Shown here one piece after another: positions 35,326 through 47,320 of a stretch of DNA of 64,000 nucleotides (position 1 is its first letter; each line of letters begins with the position of its first letter). The notes below the pieces were generated by a model, which saw nothing but the letters and a program-made list of their open reading frames with translations, had not been told where the DNA came from and did no database searches. This DNA is from Gnetum montanum (taxonomy: Eukaryota; Streptophyta; Gnetopsida; Gnetales; Gnetaceae), in the NCBI GenBank assembly GCA_015680685.1, contig MNCI01003473.1:266898-330897 (forward strand). Reading direction: 5' to 3'. The translations under genes and the position numbers were made by a program.

Positions 35326-36770
35326 AGCAAAGAGGATGAATATGCCATATCTTATCATTTTCCTGATGAAACCCTCTTTGCCGGTGTAGTGAATAACCAA
35401 CCCACGGGCACGAATTGGTATAGTAGCATTCTCACTTATCTCCTTTCCCAAAAAACACCACAGGGGTTGGACTTTAGGAAGAAGCAACAGTTTCTTCTCA
35501 AAACCAAGTACTTCATGGAGATCAAAGGATAACTTTATAAAGTCTATCCTAATGGCTTGGTTTGATGGTGTGTACCCAATGTGGACCAACTAAGAGTTCT
35601 CTAGGATGCTCATGAGGGTCCTTGTGGGGGTCACTATGCAAGGAGACGAATGACTATAAAGATCCTGCTTGCAGGATATTACTGGCCAACACTATTTCAG
35701 GATGCCCATCATTTTGTCCAATCCTATGAGCATTGTCAACATGATGGTGGAATGACTCCAAGAATGGAGGGTTTGCAATAATGGATTCAACCTTTGGAAT
35801 CCTTCGACATCTGGGGAATAGACTTCATGGGGCCCATTACACCAATGTCCAATGGAAAAGCATATATCATTGTTGCTATTAACTATCTAACAAAATGGGC
35901 TAAAGTAGCTGCTGTAATAGATTGCACATCATCTACAGCTACACGATTTGTACAACAACAAGTCGTTAATAGGTTTGGTGTGCCGTGTGCACTCATTTCG
36001 AATAACAGAACACATTTCACAAGTCGTTAATAGGTTTGGTGTGCCGTGTGCAATGCTTAGAGGTTGAACATAAATTGACTACACCTTATCACCCCCAAGC
36101 TAATGGCCAAGCTGAGGTCACTAATCAAGAGATCACTAGAATACTAACAAGGACAATTAGCAAGTATAGGAGAGATTAGAGCACTAAACTGAATGATGCT
36201 CTCTGGGCATCCGGCTCCACTTGGAAACTCCCTACAAGCTACTCTCCCTATGAGTTGGTGTATGGGAAACTCCCAAAGCTTTCAATTTAGACCGAGCTCC
36301 ATACACTGTCCATGGCATGTGACCTCCACCTTGACCTTGATCTAGCACAAAAACAAAGATTGACAACTTTAAACGTGCTAGACGAGAATTTATTGGTTGC
36401 CCTATCATCAAACAAGTTGCACAAGGCACATAACAAGCAACGTCATGACTTAAGAATTCGAAGGGTTAAGTACCAACCCCAAGATAGGGTCCTTTATTGG
36501 AACCCCATGCATGTACCACAATGTATGAAATTCCAAACATTGTTGGAAGGACCTTACATTATTCACATAATCTTTCCCTTAGGAGCCATGAAAATATACA
36601 AGCCTAAAAGCCCTGATAAGAAGTTACTGGTCAATATGAAACAAACAAAACCTTTCCATGAACCAAGAACAGCCAATTTAAATTACACCTTTGATAACAG
36701 ACAACCTCACTCGTTATTTCATATCTCCCCCTTTCAATTTAGTCATGGGGGAGATGGCCACCTGTACTAA
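35326..36770 (+). pseudogene. Integrase of element A
   Basis: A linker leads to the zinc-binding part with DAHEGPCGGHYARRR and SYEHCQHDGG (one Cys is now Tyr). The core begins [20 protein letters not shown] with the first Asp intact. The second catalytic position is Asn at 36001-36003 (ALISNN). The third (Glu) is kept in NGQAEVTNQEITR. A 33-base duplication at 36020-36052 breaks the frame between the second and third residues. The tail has VYGKLPKLSI, VLDENLL, and a final block RVLYWNPMHVPQ and GPYIIHIIFPLGAMKIYKPK, without a chromodomain (36312-36770). Confidence 0.85.
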
Positions 36771-38646
36771 TCATTTGAGGCCCTCATTTTTTTAAGTTTT
36801 TGTTTTACACATTTTTTTTTTATAAATTTCTTTAACTTTTCTTGTTTTTTTTTACAACATCGTTCATACTTTTTTTTTTTATTTGTGTGTATGTGTGTGT
36901 CTTATCCATTTTGTTAAGTTTGTCACCCAATAAGTACTCTTAATGATGGTATGAACTATTTCCTATTGATTGCTAATGTTTGGTTTTTACCTTTAAGTTA
37001 TGATGTTGATACTAAGGTATGGTTCTTTTGATATTGCAGGCAATGAGTTCACATCACCCATGCATCCACAAATCTCTATGGTCTCTCTTGGCTTGGAACT
37101 GTACAATCCCTTTCTTCAAAATAATAAGAACTATCAGCAAATCATTGACTGGGCATTTCTCAAACTAAGAAAGGACTCAAGGTTGAATAGGGTGTGACTT
37201 CAAGGGGATTGGATGCTTTTGTGTTGGCCATTCTCTAGGGTGCTTGGATGTTTTCTTCTTGAGTTTTCTTACCGTTCTAATGTTGCCACATTATTGGGAA
37301 GCTGAGCAAAGAAAAAAAACAAAGTCTTTGCATGGTGTGGTTCTCACATATAAACACACACAAAAATAGAGCAATGGAAATTCAAAGCACACCCCTTAGA
37401 TGCAATAATCATCTAGGCTACAAGCACTAGTTATGGAACTAAAATAACATGTTTCCTCTAACTAAGGCCCTTCTCGATTTCCATTCTCTCCTCCTTCGTT
37501 TCGTTGGAATGGTGGTGGCTCTTTAGTGAAGGCATTCTTGTTACTTCAAGTGGATGTATTGGCCGAATGCATTAATGCGAAGTCACTGGATGTGGTTTGT
37601 TTGAGGCCAGACTTGGAATGGGATCTACTAAGTCACATTAATCATTAACTACACAAGGGGTTGTACATCACCTTGTTCTTGAGATTCCATTCCATTCTCT
37701 TCTTTCCATCATTCTTCATCCATTTTCCACCTCATTGTTAGTTGTATCATTATTGTATATTTTGGTTGATGCATTGTTTTCTTTTTGGTAAATTCTTGTG
37801 GTTAAGACTTTAACTCTTATTTCAAATGACATTTCCAGAGCCTACGAACTCTTCGAATGTGGGTTTGTCATGGCATTATGGGCATCAGCCTGCTTTGTGG
37901 AGGATCCATTAGCATTCCTATTTGGTGCACTAGTTAAATTTTTTCCCTTAACATTTTTGCAATCCACTCTATTTTGTTCATTTCCATCTTGACATCCATT
38001 TCATCGATGTTATAGTTGTCTCTTTTTCTCTCTCTTTTTTGTTCTTTTTCTTTCTCCATTCTATAGCTACTGGAGGTTCACTCTTAGTCATGGGGGTCCT
38101 GACCTAATTTTTTTCAATTTTCTCCTAACCCCTACACCTTCGATAGTCACCACTATTATATCTCCAATATCCGCATCAGTCATACCACAACTCAGCCAAT
38201 GGACCTTTCACCAAAGCAAGGTATCAACTGCATTGTGATTCATTTACCCTTGATAATATATGACTGTGTTGTGTGTGTAGATGGCAATCATACAACAACG
38301 AATTGGATCTACAGGGAACACTCAGAGTGGATCAGTGCTGAAGCAATCATGCAAGGAATGAGATTGATGGCACACTTATGGATAGATAATGAAAGGCACA
38401 AACTTGGTGTTGGTAGTAGCAGACTTCTTCTCTCTTCTCTCTTCTCTCTTAGCTACCAAATCCGATGTCAAATGTATAAGGTGTTCACTCTTGTTGTCAT
38501 GAACACCAATTTTTTCATGTTCTATAATGATGATCCGTTCACGTGTCATCCCATTCACCATTAGTTCCATTCAAGTCAATAATCCCATACCTTCCCAATA
38601 TTTTTTAAGGAACTCGAGGATGATTTTTTATTCATTCATGGGGGTA
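36771..38646 (+). other. 3' region of element A, possible spliced accessory frame
   Basis: After integrase comes a T-rich stretch (36785-36890) with poly-T runs and a TGTGTG run. At about 37025-37040 is a strong splice-acceptor-like sequence, TTCTTTTGATATTGCAG, followed two bases later by ATG (MSSHHP). Frames downstream are short: one of 65 codons ends at 37197 and one of 121 codons lies at 38199-38564, without recognised motifs. No clear equivalent of the coiled-coil gene of C and F is visible. The last bases before the LTR, TCATGGGGGTA, act as the polypurine tract. Confidence 0.5.
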
Positions 38647-39430
38647 TGATAGGCCACGATATCACGTATGCGATATCACGTCTTCCCCTGCGATATTGCA
38701 TACGCAATATCACAACGTGCCACCAAATCTATAAATAAGAGGTAGCTCTCCCTTGTTTCTCAATCTAGATCTAGACCCTTAGCGAAACTCTAGCAGTTTT
38801 ACCTCTCCAAAGATAGAATAATTTCCATGTGCCCACAGTAGGAGCTCCAAAGTGAATGGATCTTTATTTGAGCAATTTTGTACCTGAATGCACAATTATG
38901 TACGGTAATAAAGACAAACTATTGGATAAACCTTGTAGTGCATGGAATAGGCTAAATAGGACTATAATTATTGTTATTTATTATTCATCATTTAAATGCT
39001 TTATTAGTCAATTAAATCTCTCTCAACCCTTCTCCCATAGTTAAGTGCATTCAGTACGACCCCTTCGAGCATGTGCGTTATACTTGGTAATCCCAAAAGG
39101 TTGCATTGGTTTAGGGTGTGAACGGTAAGTGGGAACGGATACTGATGCTAGGCATTAGAACTTAGTTAGCTAAAGTTAGTTACTTAGTCTCTTCACCCCT
39201 TTCCCTCATTAGCATAGGTGATAAAACATAAAAGATATAAAAATCACATACCTCATACTTACTTAACTATACAACCGTGAAAAATATAAGTAAGTTTGGG
39301 AAGGCAATGAAAGATTAACCTTAAGTGTTCCATAAGGCGTGTAGGCACTTAGTCTGCGGAGTTTGACCAAATCACGCGTGTAATGCTCGTATTCATATGG
39401 TTGAGTGTAGGGGTACCTCGCCACTCATCA
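38647..39430 (+). repeat. 3' LTR of element A
   Basis: It pairs with 29582-30374. It has four GATATC-like repeats (38658, 38672, 38692, 38706) against three on the left, TATAAATA at 38730-38737 and AATAAA at 38907-38912. It lacks about 20 bases around 39090 present in the 5' LTR (the GTAACGAATAGCGTTTGG part). Confidence 0.93.
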
Positions 39431-39435
39431 AAAGC

Positions 39436-40640
39436 CTTGGACTAAATGAAAAAAATAGGCCTTTGTCATTAAGACATAATGGTTCATTTGGGAGGATTCA
39501 TTCATGTATAATACTTGCAAATATTAGCTCATTTGACGATGTCTACTGGAATAAGAATAATAAGAGTTAATTTCTTTCAACTATGATGGAGTGTGTGGAG
39601 GTCATTTTTGAGGTAAGAAAACTTCATACAAAATTCTCTATGTTGGTTTGTATTGGCCTACTTTATTTAAAGATACTTATGCATATTCTAAGAGATGTAA
39701 TCAATTACACTGAGTGGAAGGACTCATAAGATAACAAGACATGTCATTATTGCCTATCTTGGTGAACTGTGAGCCCTACAATTGTTCAAACATTAATGAT
39801 GCAAAAATGGAAGTTAGGTTCTCAAGAGAAGACTTAATTCCATGATTTGGACATCCATGAATCCTAGTTAGCAATCAAGATACACATTTATTTAATGATA
39901 TGAGGAGGGAAATGTTACACAAAATGGGAATTACACATAGTATTGCTACTACCTCTCACCCTCACTCAATGGTTTAGTTGAAAGTATGAATAAGGAAATC
40001 AAAACCTTTTTGTAGAAAATTGTAGGAAAGAATAGAATAGATTGGTCTTATCATTTATCAAATGCATTGTGGGCTATTCGTACATCATATAAGTCATCTC
40101 ATGACTTTACCCTATCTAAACTAGTATTCGATAAGTAATGCCTTTTTTCTTCCTTGGTACAAAAAAAGTTCTTTCTAATGTAACATTAATTAAAAATGAA
40201 CTTGGACTCATGTCTTTACGCTTGTTTATTTGCTTTAAACCATATATATTAAGATCATATGCATTCTCTAGATAGACAACATTTGCATAAGAAATAGATG
40301 AAAAATGTTAAATGACAAGAAGGCTATGAGGAAGTTATTATCATAAGGTGATTTGGTGTTATTATTTAATATGAGGCTTAAAAATTTTGCTGGAAAATTA
40401 GTATCGAAATGGGAGGAACCTTTTAGGGTTATTAAGATCTTAGGTAATTACACTGCTGATATTTCTAGGCCTAGTAGTTCTGAGTCTTTATATGTGAATG
40501 GTCAATGGCTCAAACATTATTTTGGATAATAGCCCTCCCTTGATAGTGAGATGATTGTCTTACCTAATGCTTCTTCTCAACAAGCTATATTTAATTTAAT
40601 GATGGATTGGTTTCAAATGGATCCTTATGAGATTTTCTGA
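39436..40640 (+). pseudogene. Integrase of element B, continuation after element A
   Basis: The zinc-binding part shows VCGGHF, YVGLYWPTLFKDTYAYSKRC (about 39597-39700). The part that should hold the first catalytic Asp is deleted or unrecognisable (about 39710-39830). It resumes with ILVSNQDTHLFND, where the second Asp is Asn (39873-39875), then ITHSIATTSHPHS and VESMNKEIKTFL with the third residue region, and WSYHLSNALWAIRTSYKSS. The C-terminal part at 40350-40530 reads GDLVLLFNMRLKNFAGKL, WEEPFRVIKI and VNGQWLKHYF, a hallmark of Athila-type integrase tails. Confidence 0.8.
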
Positions 40641-42999
40641 TCTTCAAGCTTCTTATTGTGATAGATTAATAACTTTGTTGTTATTTGCTTTATCTTCTAC
40701 AAGTATTGGATGACAAGTACTATAAGCCATACATTATATTTTTATCAATATTTGTGAATGGCAGTGGTCATTGTTGTTATTAAGTCTTTGGTAATGTTTA
40801 TGACAACATATCTTTCATGGTATCTAGGCTTCAATGAATTAAATTGATGGAGGTTTGACTTTTATCTTTAAAATATTTATAAAATATTATATTTTACTAT
40901 AAATAGAATAAAGGTTGAATGATGGATAAATTTTTTTACCTTTTCAATTTAAAAGTAATTAAATGCTCTTGGGTTGTACTAGGCATATTGTTAGATCAAT
41001 ATGTTATCTCATGACAAACTTAAGGCTCTAGGTCTTCCTTAATCAAGGACTTGAAATAAGAGATGTCATGGGATACTAAACATGAACCATGGGTACACTC
41101 ATGAAAAATGACTTTCATAGGGATTGAATCTGTACTAGGAGCAACGTTTCCATTGCTTACAACCACATTTTGATGGTAATACAACAAGCAATCATAACAT
41201 ATTTCAAGTGTACAGATCTAAAAATGTTTTTTTAGAAGACATATTATCCCATTGTTACCACGGAACTACACTAGGAGTAAAATTTTCATTATTTATGAAC
41301 CATGTTCTAATGGTAGTGTAAAAATCTCATAATCACTAAAAAACAAAGAAAAAAAGAATTATTAGGTAATAATGTGTTTTGGATACTAAGCTCTCTCTTG
41401 TTCATGGTCATAGAATAAAGTTATTATGTCGATGCATAAATAGTCTTCATTACTAATAACTACTATTAGTAGGGAAGACTATGTATTTTTGAGTAGTGTC
41501 ATAAGACATGAATAACTTACTAAACAATGATTCATGAATGTTTGAACATGACAGTTTCGTGTATTTGTATTATTCTTTTTTATGTAATTAACTTAAGTTG
41601 TTACCCAATGTCTTGATTTTTACCAAGCAGTTACACCTTAATAATTCTTATATCAAAAATTTTTCTTCATTGTTTTTTCTTTCTTTTCTATTTTATTTTC
41701 CTTAATATTTGTTGAAAAATTATTTTGGAGTAGGAAGTGAGGATAGTGCAACTCATAGTCATTCAAAGTTTCACTGCGGGCTTGATTGTGAGTTGTAATC
41801 ACCTTGGAAGTTTAATCTATTGAATTTTGACACTAGTGATAGATTGAAGATCGTAGTTTACCATATTTTGAAATTCATGTTGTTAGGTTTTGGATAGTGT
41901 AGACAAATACAACTTGTAATGCACTACACTATGATATTACTTTCTTAGATTCTAGAACAATGTGACTAGGTGCAACTTGCAGTTGGTTGCAACTTTGAAA
42001 TTTTTTAAATTTTTTATTTTTGTATTATGAGGGGTTGCAACTTGTATTCAGTCATAACTCAATTAAAAAAACTACAAAAATAAAAGTGGGTCCACAAAAC
42101 AAAACTTCATTTTTCATCCCAAAGCACTACAAGACATATCCAAGAGCTAAGGTAAGCTACCATTGCATGCATAGCAACAAGATCTAACCTCCAAGTCTTC
42201 TTCCCTTTGTAAAATGCCTATGGTAGGTCTCAAATCTCTTGTTGTCTAGCAGTTTTCCTCTTACATTTCCTATTGCATGCTATTGTAACCTAATTTGGGA
42301 CATCAATATTATTTTTGGGGATGATTAAACATATTATTACTAAACTTTGGGTTTTTGATATCTTCCTTTGCATTCTAATACTTCTTATTTATTGTTCTAA
42401 GTATTTTTTTTTTTGTGCCTTGGAATCCTACATAAACTATAATTTTGTGTTTCTTCAAACTTTTAGAATTTTTTGGTTCTTACTTATGAATTAAGATAAG
42501 CATATCAGCTATATTAAGATAATAAAATGAGAATTTTATTATAAAAAGGCATTATGTTTTACTATAGCTACCCCTGGATTGTAAACAATTTAGTATCAAG
42601 TTGGGTTTCTCTAAGCTACATTTGCAAAAATAATAATTTTCATTTGAGAATTACTTAATAGTATGGATTAGTATTAAGATATTTAATATGTATTTTTGTC
42701 CACTCTATTATGCTAAAATAGTGAATCCACTATTAGGAATTAAATAGTTTCCTTATTATGTAACTCAAATTTTCTTTGAATAGTTATTTTTCATCTATGC
42801 ATTAGGTATGTACATTGAGAACTATGTAGACCTAGTTGGGAGCACCAATGTTGTTGAGATTTGGAAATTATTGGTGTTGATTTTTACAATTATATTTTGT
42901 ATTTTTTGTAATTTATTTAAATTATGTTATTTGTAATTTTGATATTATATTTTATTGCATTTTGTTAATGTTTGCCTTTATGCATTATATTATGCTTGT
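40641..42999 (+). other. Non-coding 3' region of element B
   Basis: About 2.3 kb of AT-rich DNA with no convincing frame. Short poly-T and poly-A runs occur (for example 42405-42415). It separates integrase from the degraded 3' frame, as in env-bearing Athila elements. Confidence 0.5.
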
Positions 43000-44470
43000 A
43001 TGTGTACTAATCTTCTCTATAGTAAGGAACTTCTTCTGCATCCCAACACTAGAGGAGGCATCTAAAAAAAACTTTAGTAGTTACAAGCCTAATAGCATAG
43101 AGACATGCTTAGGAGGAGGAGTAGGAACACACTCATAGGAAGCACATGAAGTGCTTGAAGTATAAGCATTGAGAGGTGAAGTTCCCCATAGTACCATTAA
43201 AGGTACCTAGGAACTTCAAGCCCCTAATGGAATTGGTGAATCCACTAGTCTTCACTTCCTTAATAGTGCACAACTTGGATTTTTTCTTTATTGGAGGTAA
43301 GGAATTCTACAAGTAAGAGGCTCATTAGTTCTACCTAACATTCTAAAGGACCTACCCTACATCATGAACTTTCTAGGTTGGCACTAGGTCCTATGACATC
43401 ATTAAGGCCCTAATTTCTGAGGTCCTTGAGATGTAAGTAGGACCAAATAGATAGCACCTTATGGAAGCATCATCAAAGTGGAAGACTTAGTTGACTGAGC
43501 TCTTCCCTGATGTTGTGATGGATGGGATAGGATAATCCTATATGAGCCTTTTTCCTAAAAAATGGTTCTTGCAAAAGCTATGATGATGAACATTCTAAGT
43601 AGCTTTCATTTTACACATGTCATTTCCTTTGGCATGTTGGTGATGAGAAATTTGGAGGATCCTTTCACATTTAATTATCCATTCATTATACTATCCATGA
43701 TGGAGTTGGTGGTTTGATATGCCAATAGGGTTCCCTTCCCATCAGTGATCTTGATATTGTATCAACATTTCTATATTCAGCCACATACCTTGCTCATCAA
43801 GGAGATTGTCACATGGGGTAAGGACTAGTTCCTAAATCTAGGATGTACCTTCTATACTCAATAAATGCCTAGGAAATGCTTTGATGAGGTCTAATCAATC
43901 CTTAATCCATGGATTCCAAGAGATGAGGGTAGGGTTTCTTGGAAGGTGCACTATGTTGACATGCAATAGTATGGTATGATGGGTGTTGATCAAGCTTTGA
44001 TGGGAGTTGAATCTCAACTCATGGCCTAGTTGGACACCCTATAAGCAAGTCTTGTTACACAATGTAATGAGATGGAGGTGCATCTCCATTCCTTCTACAA
44101 TTAAATGGAGAAGAGGTAGTACCATTTGACCTCCAATTTAAAGATCCTAGGGCATCATGTTTTTTCCAAGATGAGGAACCTCCACTATATAGTTAGTCAG
44201 CATGAGATGGGTAAATTGGTGGACCCAGAGTTTGTACCCATGGGGTCCTTGATCACTAATGTAGTCCAGGTGAATGATGAGGTGACATAGTAAGATTTTA
44301 TAAGTGAGGAGGTAGGTGATGATGCACCTCAATCTTCTCCTTTAGAAGAGGCTCCTGCACCCCCTTTAGGGGAAGGCACAGCCCCTCCAGCTTTATCTCA
44401 CACTTCTTCTTTCCCTTATCTCTTTTTTATGTTTTCAGATGTTATGATAAAAGGTATTGATTCTATTATC
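43000..44470 (+). pseudogene. Degraded 3' (envelope-position) frame of element B
   Basis: Fragments in the plus strand include FPIVPLKVPRNFKPLMELVN and FTSLIVHNLDFF near 43180-43280, then from about 43870 a nearly continuous frame: NPWIPRDEGRVSWKVHYVDM, GVDQALMGVESQLMA, HYIVSQHEMGKLVDPEF, and an acidic, Pro-rich end with EEAPAPPLGEGTAPPA (to about 44400). This fits the accessory or env-like gene found after pol in Athila elements. It is not evidently homologous to the coiled-coil gene of C and F. Identity is tentative. Confidence 0.4.
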
Positions 44471-44557
44471 TACTTTCTTATTTATTGTATTTACATTAGT
44501 TCACATACATTCATCCACTTTCTTTTATCAAGATGATAAAGAGCTAGTTGGAAGCTA

Positions 44558-45434
44558 TGTTAGAATGTTAATTAATTTCCCTTGTACTTTGTTTCCTCTA
44601 TTTTTGAGGCTTGTGTGGGCAACTATGAGCTTATGCACATAGTCTCTTGTAACTCAAAGTCTTAACTCAAAAATTAAATTCCAATGAGTCTTCAATTCAT
44701 CAAGGAAATAATGTCTATCTGATGACCATTGACAGTTAATTTCAAGCATTAAATAACTAAGGAACAAGTGGAGTTAGCTTCAAAAGGAAATGGTGGTAGC
44801 ATAGAAGTTGTATCTAAGTTGGATAAGGTATTGCATGCTCATGTAACCTGCATAAGCTCATAACCCAAGTTTTCTTCAAATGCAGTTTGTAGTTACTCAT
44901 AATTTATTTTGTAATAGAAAAGTAAATTCATCAGTGTGATTCGACCATTGGATTTTTCTAAGTTAATTTAGCTATTCAACCACTGGGATTTGAATACCTG
45001 ACCATTGTAAATGGTTGACTAAGACTATTGATCCCAGCAGCTCATAGTAATTTATTGCCTTGATGATTCTTCTTCAAGCAAAGAGCTATGACCCAACTAT
45101 GACTCACACCCAACCATAGCCATTAATTGAAAGTTATTGCAATCATCAACTAAAGCTATTTCACACTATATTGAAGTGAAGTATAAGAAGACATAGAGAT
45201 ATATAGATATAGAGAGAGAAAATATATTCGAAAAACTTAAAGATATAGGATTGAAGTTTTTTAATGACTTTGTTGTAACGAGATTAAATGATTGATGTTC
45301 ATTTCTTTGTTAGAGTGAATTAATCTTAAGTGTTGTTCACTATAATTCTAATACCTTATCCTAACTCATAGTCCTCCATTTGATTAATTTTCATGTTCTA
45401 TAGCATAAGCACACTTGAACAAAGAACCATAACA
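44558..45434 (+). repeat. 3' LTR of element B
   Basis: It is 877 bp from TGTTAGAATG to CCATAACA and pairs with 23399-24329. It is followed by AGCAT (target copy) and by RNase H of element C. Confidence 0.85.
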
Positions 45435-46560
45435 AGCATACACCACTACCATTACTTCTTTTTTAGTAGTGGTGTAGTTGAGTTTCATACTCACAATGCT
45501 CCTACTTGTACAATGGATATAATGTGGACATTTTTTATTGTCCAATTATGTAAGCATTGCCAAAGATAGTTAGATGCATCTTCATAATATGAAATTCCTT
45601 GGATCAATCTAGGGTACAAAGAATTAGAGTTTCTATGAGCTTCTGCTTCAAGTATTAGAATGCTTTTTACATTTCTTGGTCCATTCAAAGGCTATATCTT
45701 TCTTTGTAAGGTCTACTAAAAGTTTAGAGACTTTAAGACATTTTCGATGAAGTGCCTATAGTAACTAGTATGACCAAGGAATGATCTCACATCTTTGATA
45801 GTTGAAGGTTGTTTGATTATTTCTTAGATGACCCTTACTTTTTTATGGTCCACCTCTATTCCTTTTCCTAAAACTCTATGCCCCAAGATAATACCATCTT
45901 TGATCATCAAGTGAATCTTTGCCACTTAATTCACAAATTTGTTTCTACATCTTATTTAAGTACCTACTCAACATAGTCCAATGCCTACTCAAAGTCAGTA
46001 CCATAGGTGGAGAAGTCATCCATGAATTCTTCCACATCACTACTGATTTTCTAAGGAAAGATGTAAAGTTTTAGGAGTATTACAAAGGCTAAAGGGCATC
46101 TTTTTATATTCATAAGTTTCCCATGGACTAGTGAAAGTTATCTTGGCCTAGTCTTCTAGTGTAATTTAGATTTAGCTGTAGCTATTATACCCATCTAGAA
46201 AATTGTAGTAATGGTGTCCTACAATTGTATCCAATATTTGATCCACAAATGTCAATAGAAAATGATCTTTGAATGTGGCCATGTTTACTAGCCTAAATTC
46301 TATATAGATCCTCTATTGCCCTTCTTTCTTAGATATAATAATGAGTGGGCTTACCCACTCACTATCTACCACAAGATAGATGAATCCTCGTTTAATAATT
46401 TTTAAAATTTTATTTTTGACAACTTGATTCAGCTTGGGACTCAACCTTCTCTATGGCTGCCTCTTTACCTTAATGGTGGACTCTATATATATTCAATGTT
46501 AGCATATATGCAAATCTATTCTATTCAATTCATCATATGACAAGGAAAAAATCTTCCTTT
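45435..46560 (-). pseudogene. RT and 5' part of RNase H of element C
   Basis: On the minus strand, RT motifs begin near 46500. The catalytic FMDD is at 46015-46026 within EEFMDDFSTYG. VLGHRVL lies near 45880, and the connection part with RSFLGHTSYYRHFIENV-like decay near 45780. RNase H ends at the insertion with LNYTTTKKEVMVVVYA at 45439-45490. The rest is at 23191-23398. There are numerous stops. The open minus frame at 45491-45688 is out of phase with the enzyme. Confidence 0.8.
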
Positions 46561-46984
46561 ATATTCTTTAAAGAGATTGACACTAATTATTACTAGGTTG
46601 TCATTATCAAGAGATATATACTCTAGAGTTTTGGTAAAGATTTGAATTCAAGGGGTTCTTTTTTAATCATCAAATATTTTCAACTCTTCCTAATTCATTT
46701 CTACTTCTATTTAGAAGAGTTAATTCTAAATTTTCTCCACTTCATCCATCTTATCAATATAATCACTTGTAAGGAGTTTAATTGGTTTCATATACATTGT
46801 TGAATTATAATTATCTATGGTTTAGCGAGGGTAACTTCCTATTTTGTGACTATTGCATATAGGAATCTTTGAACATCTGATGTTTCAACATACTTATTGC
46901 ATGCTATGATGGATGTGGTTTTCATGATCCATATTTTCTACATAGAGTGGTACCCTATGTTGCTTTATGTGATGCAAGGAACCC

Positions 46985-47320
46985 TCTTCTTCTCTATTTT
47001 TCCAAAATCATTTTCCTTGAAGATTTCAAGGAAATATCTCTAATTCCTATCTTGACATCAGTTGTGTTGAGCCAAGTCCTTCTCATGATAATAGGGAAGT
47101 CCTCCTTACATTCATTCACATGGATTACTAGGAAATCTACTAGATATGACCATCCACAAATGATGAGCACAATATTCTCCACCAATCTTAAGGAAATAGT
47201 AATGGATTGATCAACAAGCTCTAATCTGATATTACATTTCCTTAGTGGAGGTAGGTTCCAACATTGGTATATCTCTTGAGAAATTAAGTTCATCCCATAA
47301 CCTAAGTCTAGTTACATGGC
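46985..47320 (-). pseudogene. Aspartic protease of element C
   Basis: The active site near 47310 reads LDLGYGMNLIS (Asp-Leu-Gly). It is followed by WNLPPLRKCNIRLELVDQSI, LVENIV, YLVDFLVIHV and FPIIMRRTWLNTTDVKIG. This order is the same as in A, F and G. A 99-residue stretch is open. Confidence 0.75.

Larger units (their letters stand above)
29582..39430 (+). mobile_element. Element A: complete Ty3/gypsy LTR retrotransposon, tRNA-Asp primed
   Basis: LTRs at 29582-30374 (793 bp) and 38647-39430 (784 bp) have matching TGAT...CATCA ends, and a perfect 5-bp target duplication AAAGC at 29577-29581 and 39431-39435. Internal order is primer site, gag, protease, RT, RNase H, integrase, a 1.9 kb 3' region and a G-rich tract. 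Total length is 9849 bp. The flanking integrase frame of element B rejoins when A is removed. Its protein motifs group it with C, F and G. It is the youngest layer of the nest but still carries stops and an integrase scar. Confidence 0.93.
23399..45434 (+). mobile_element. Element B: Athila-like Ty3/gypsy element, split by element A
   Basis: LTRs at 23399-24329 and 44558-45434 align closely and have TGTTAG (TATTAG on the left, one G-to-A change) and AACA ends. Flanks GTCAT (23394-23398) and AGCAT (45435-45439) are a degraded target duplication. Plus-strand order is decayed tRNA-Asp site, gag, protease, RT, RNase H and integrase, with A inserted at 29582-39430 in the integrase leader. A long 3' region follows. 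Net length is about 12.2 kb. The protease (LGRPML), the NYLV peptide before integrase and the RLKNFAGKL motif in the integrase tail are Athila-like. B interrupts RNase H of element C. Confidence 0.85.

Noticed and set aside
38199-38564. 121-codon plus frame in the 3' region of A as an env gene
   Set aside because: No signal peptide, no homologue in C, F or G, and it lies between other stop-rich sequence; kept only as part of the 3' region note.
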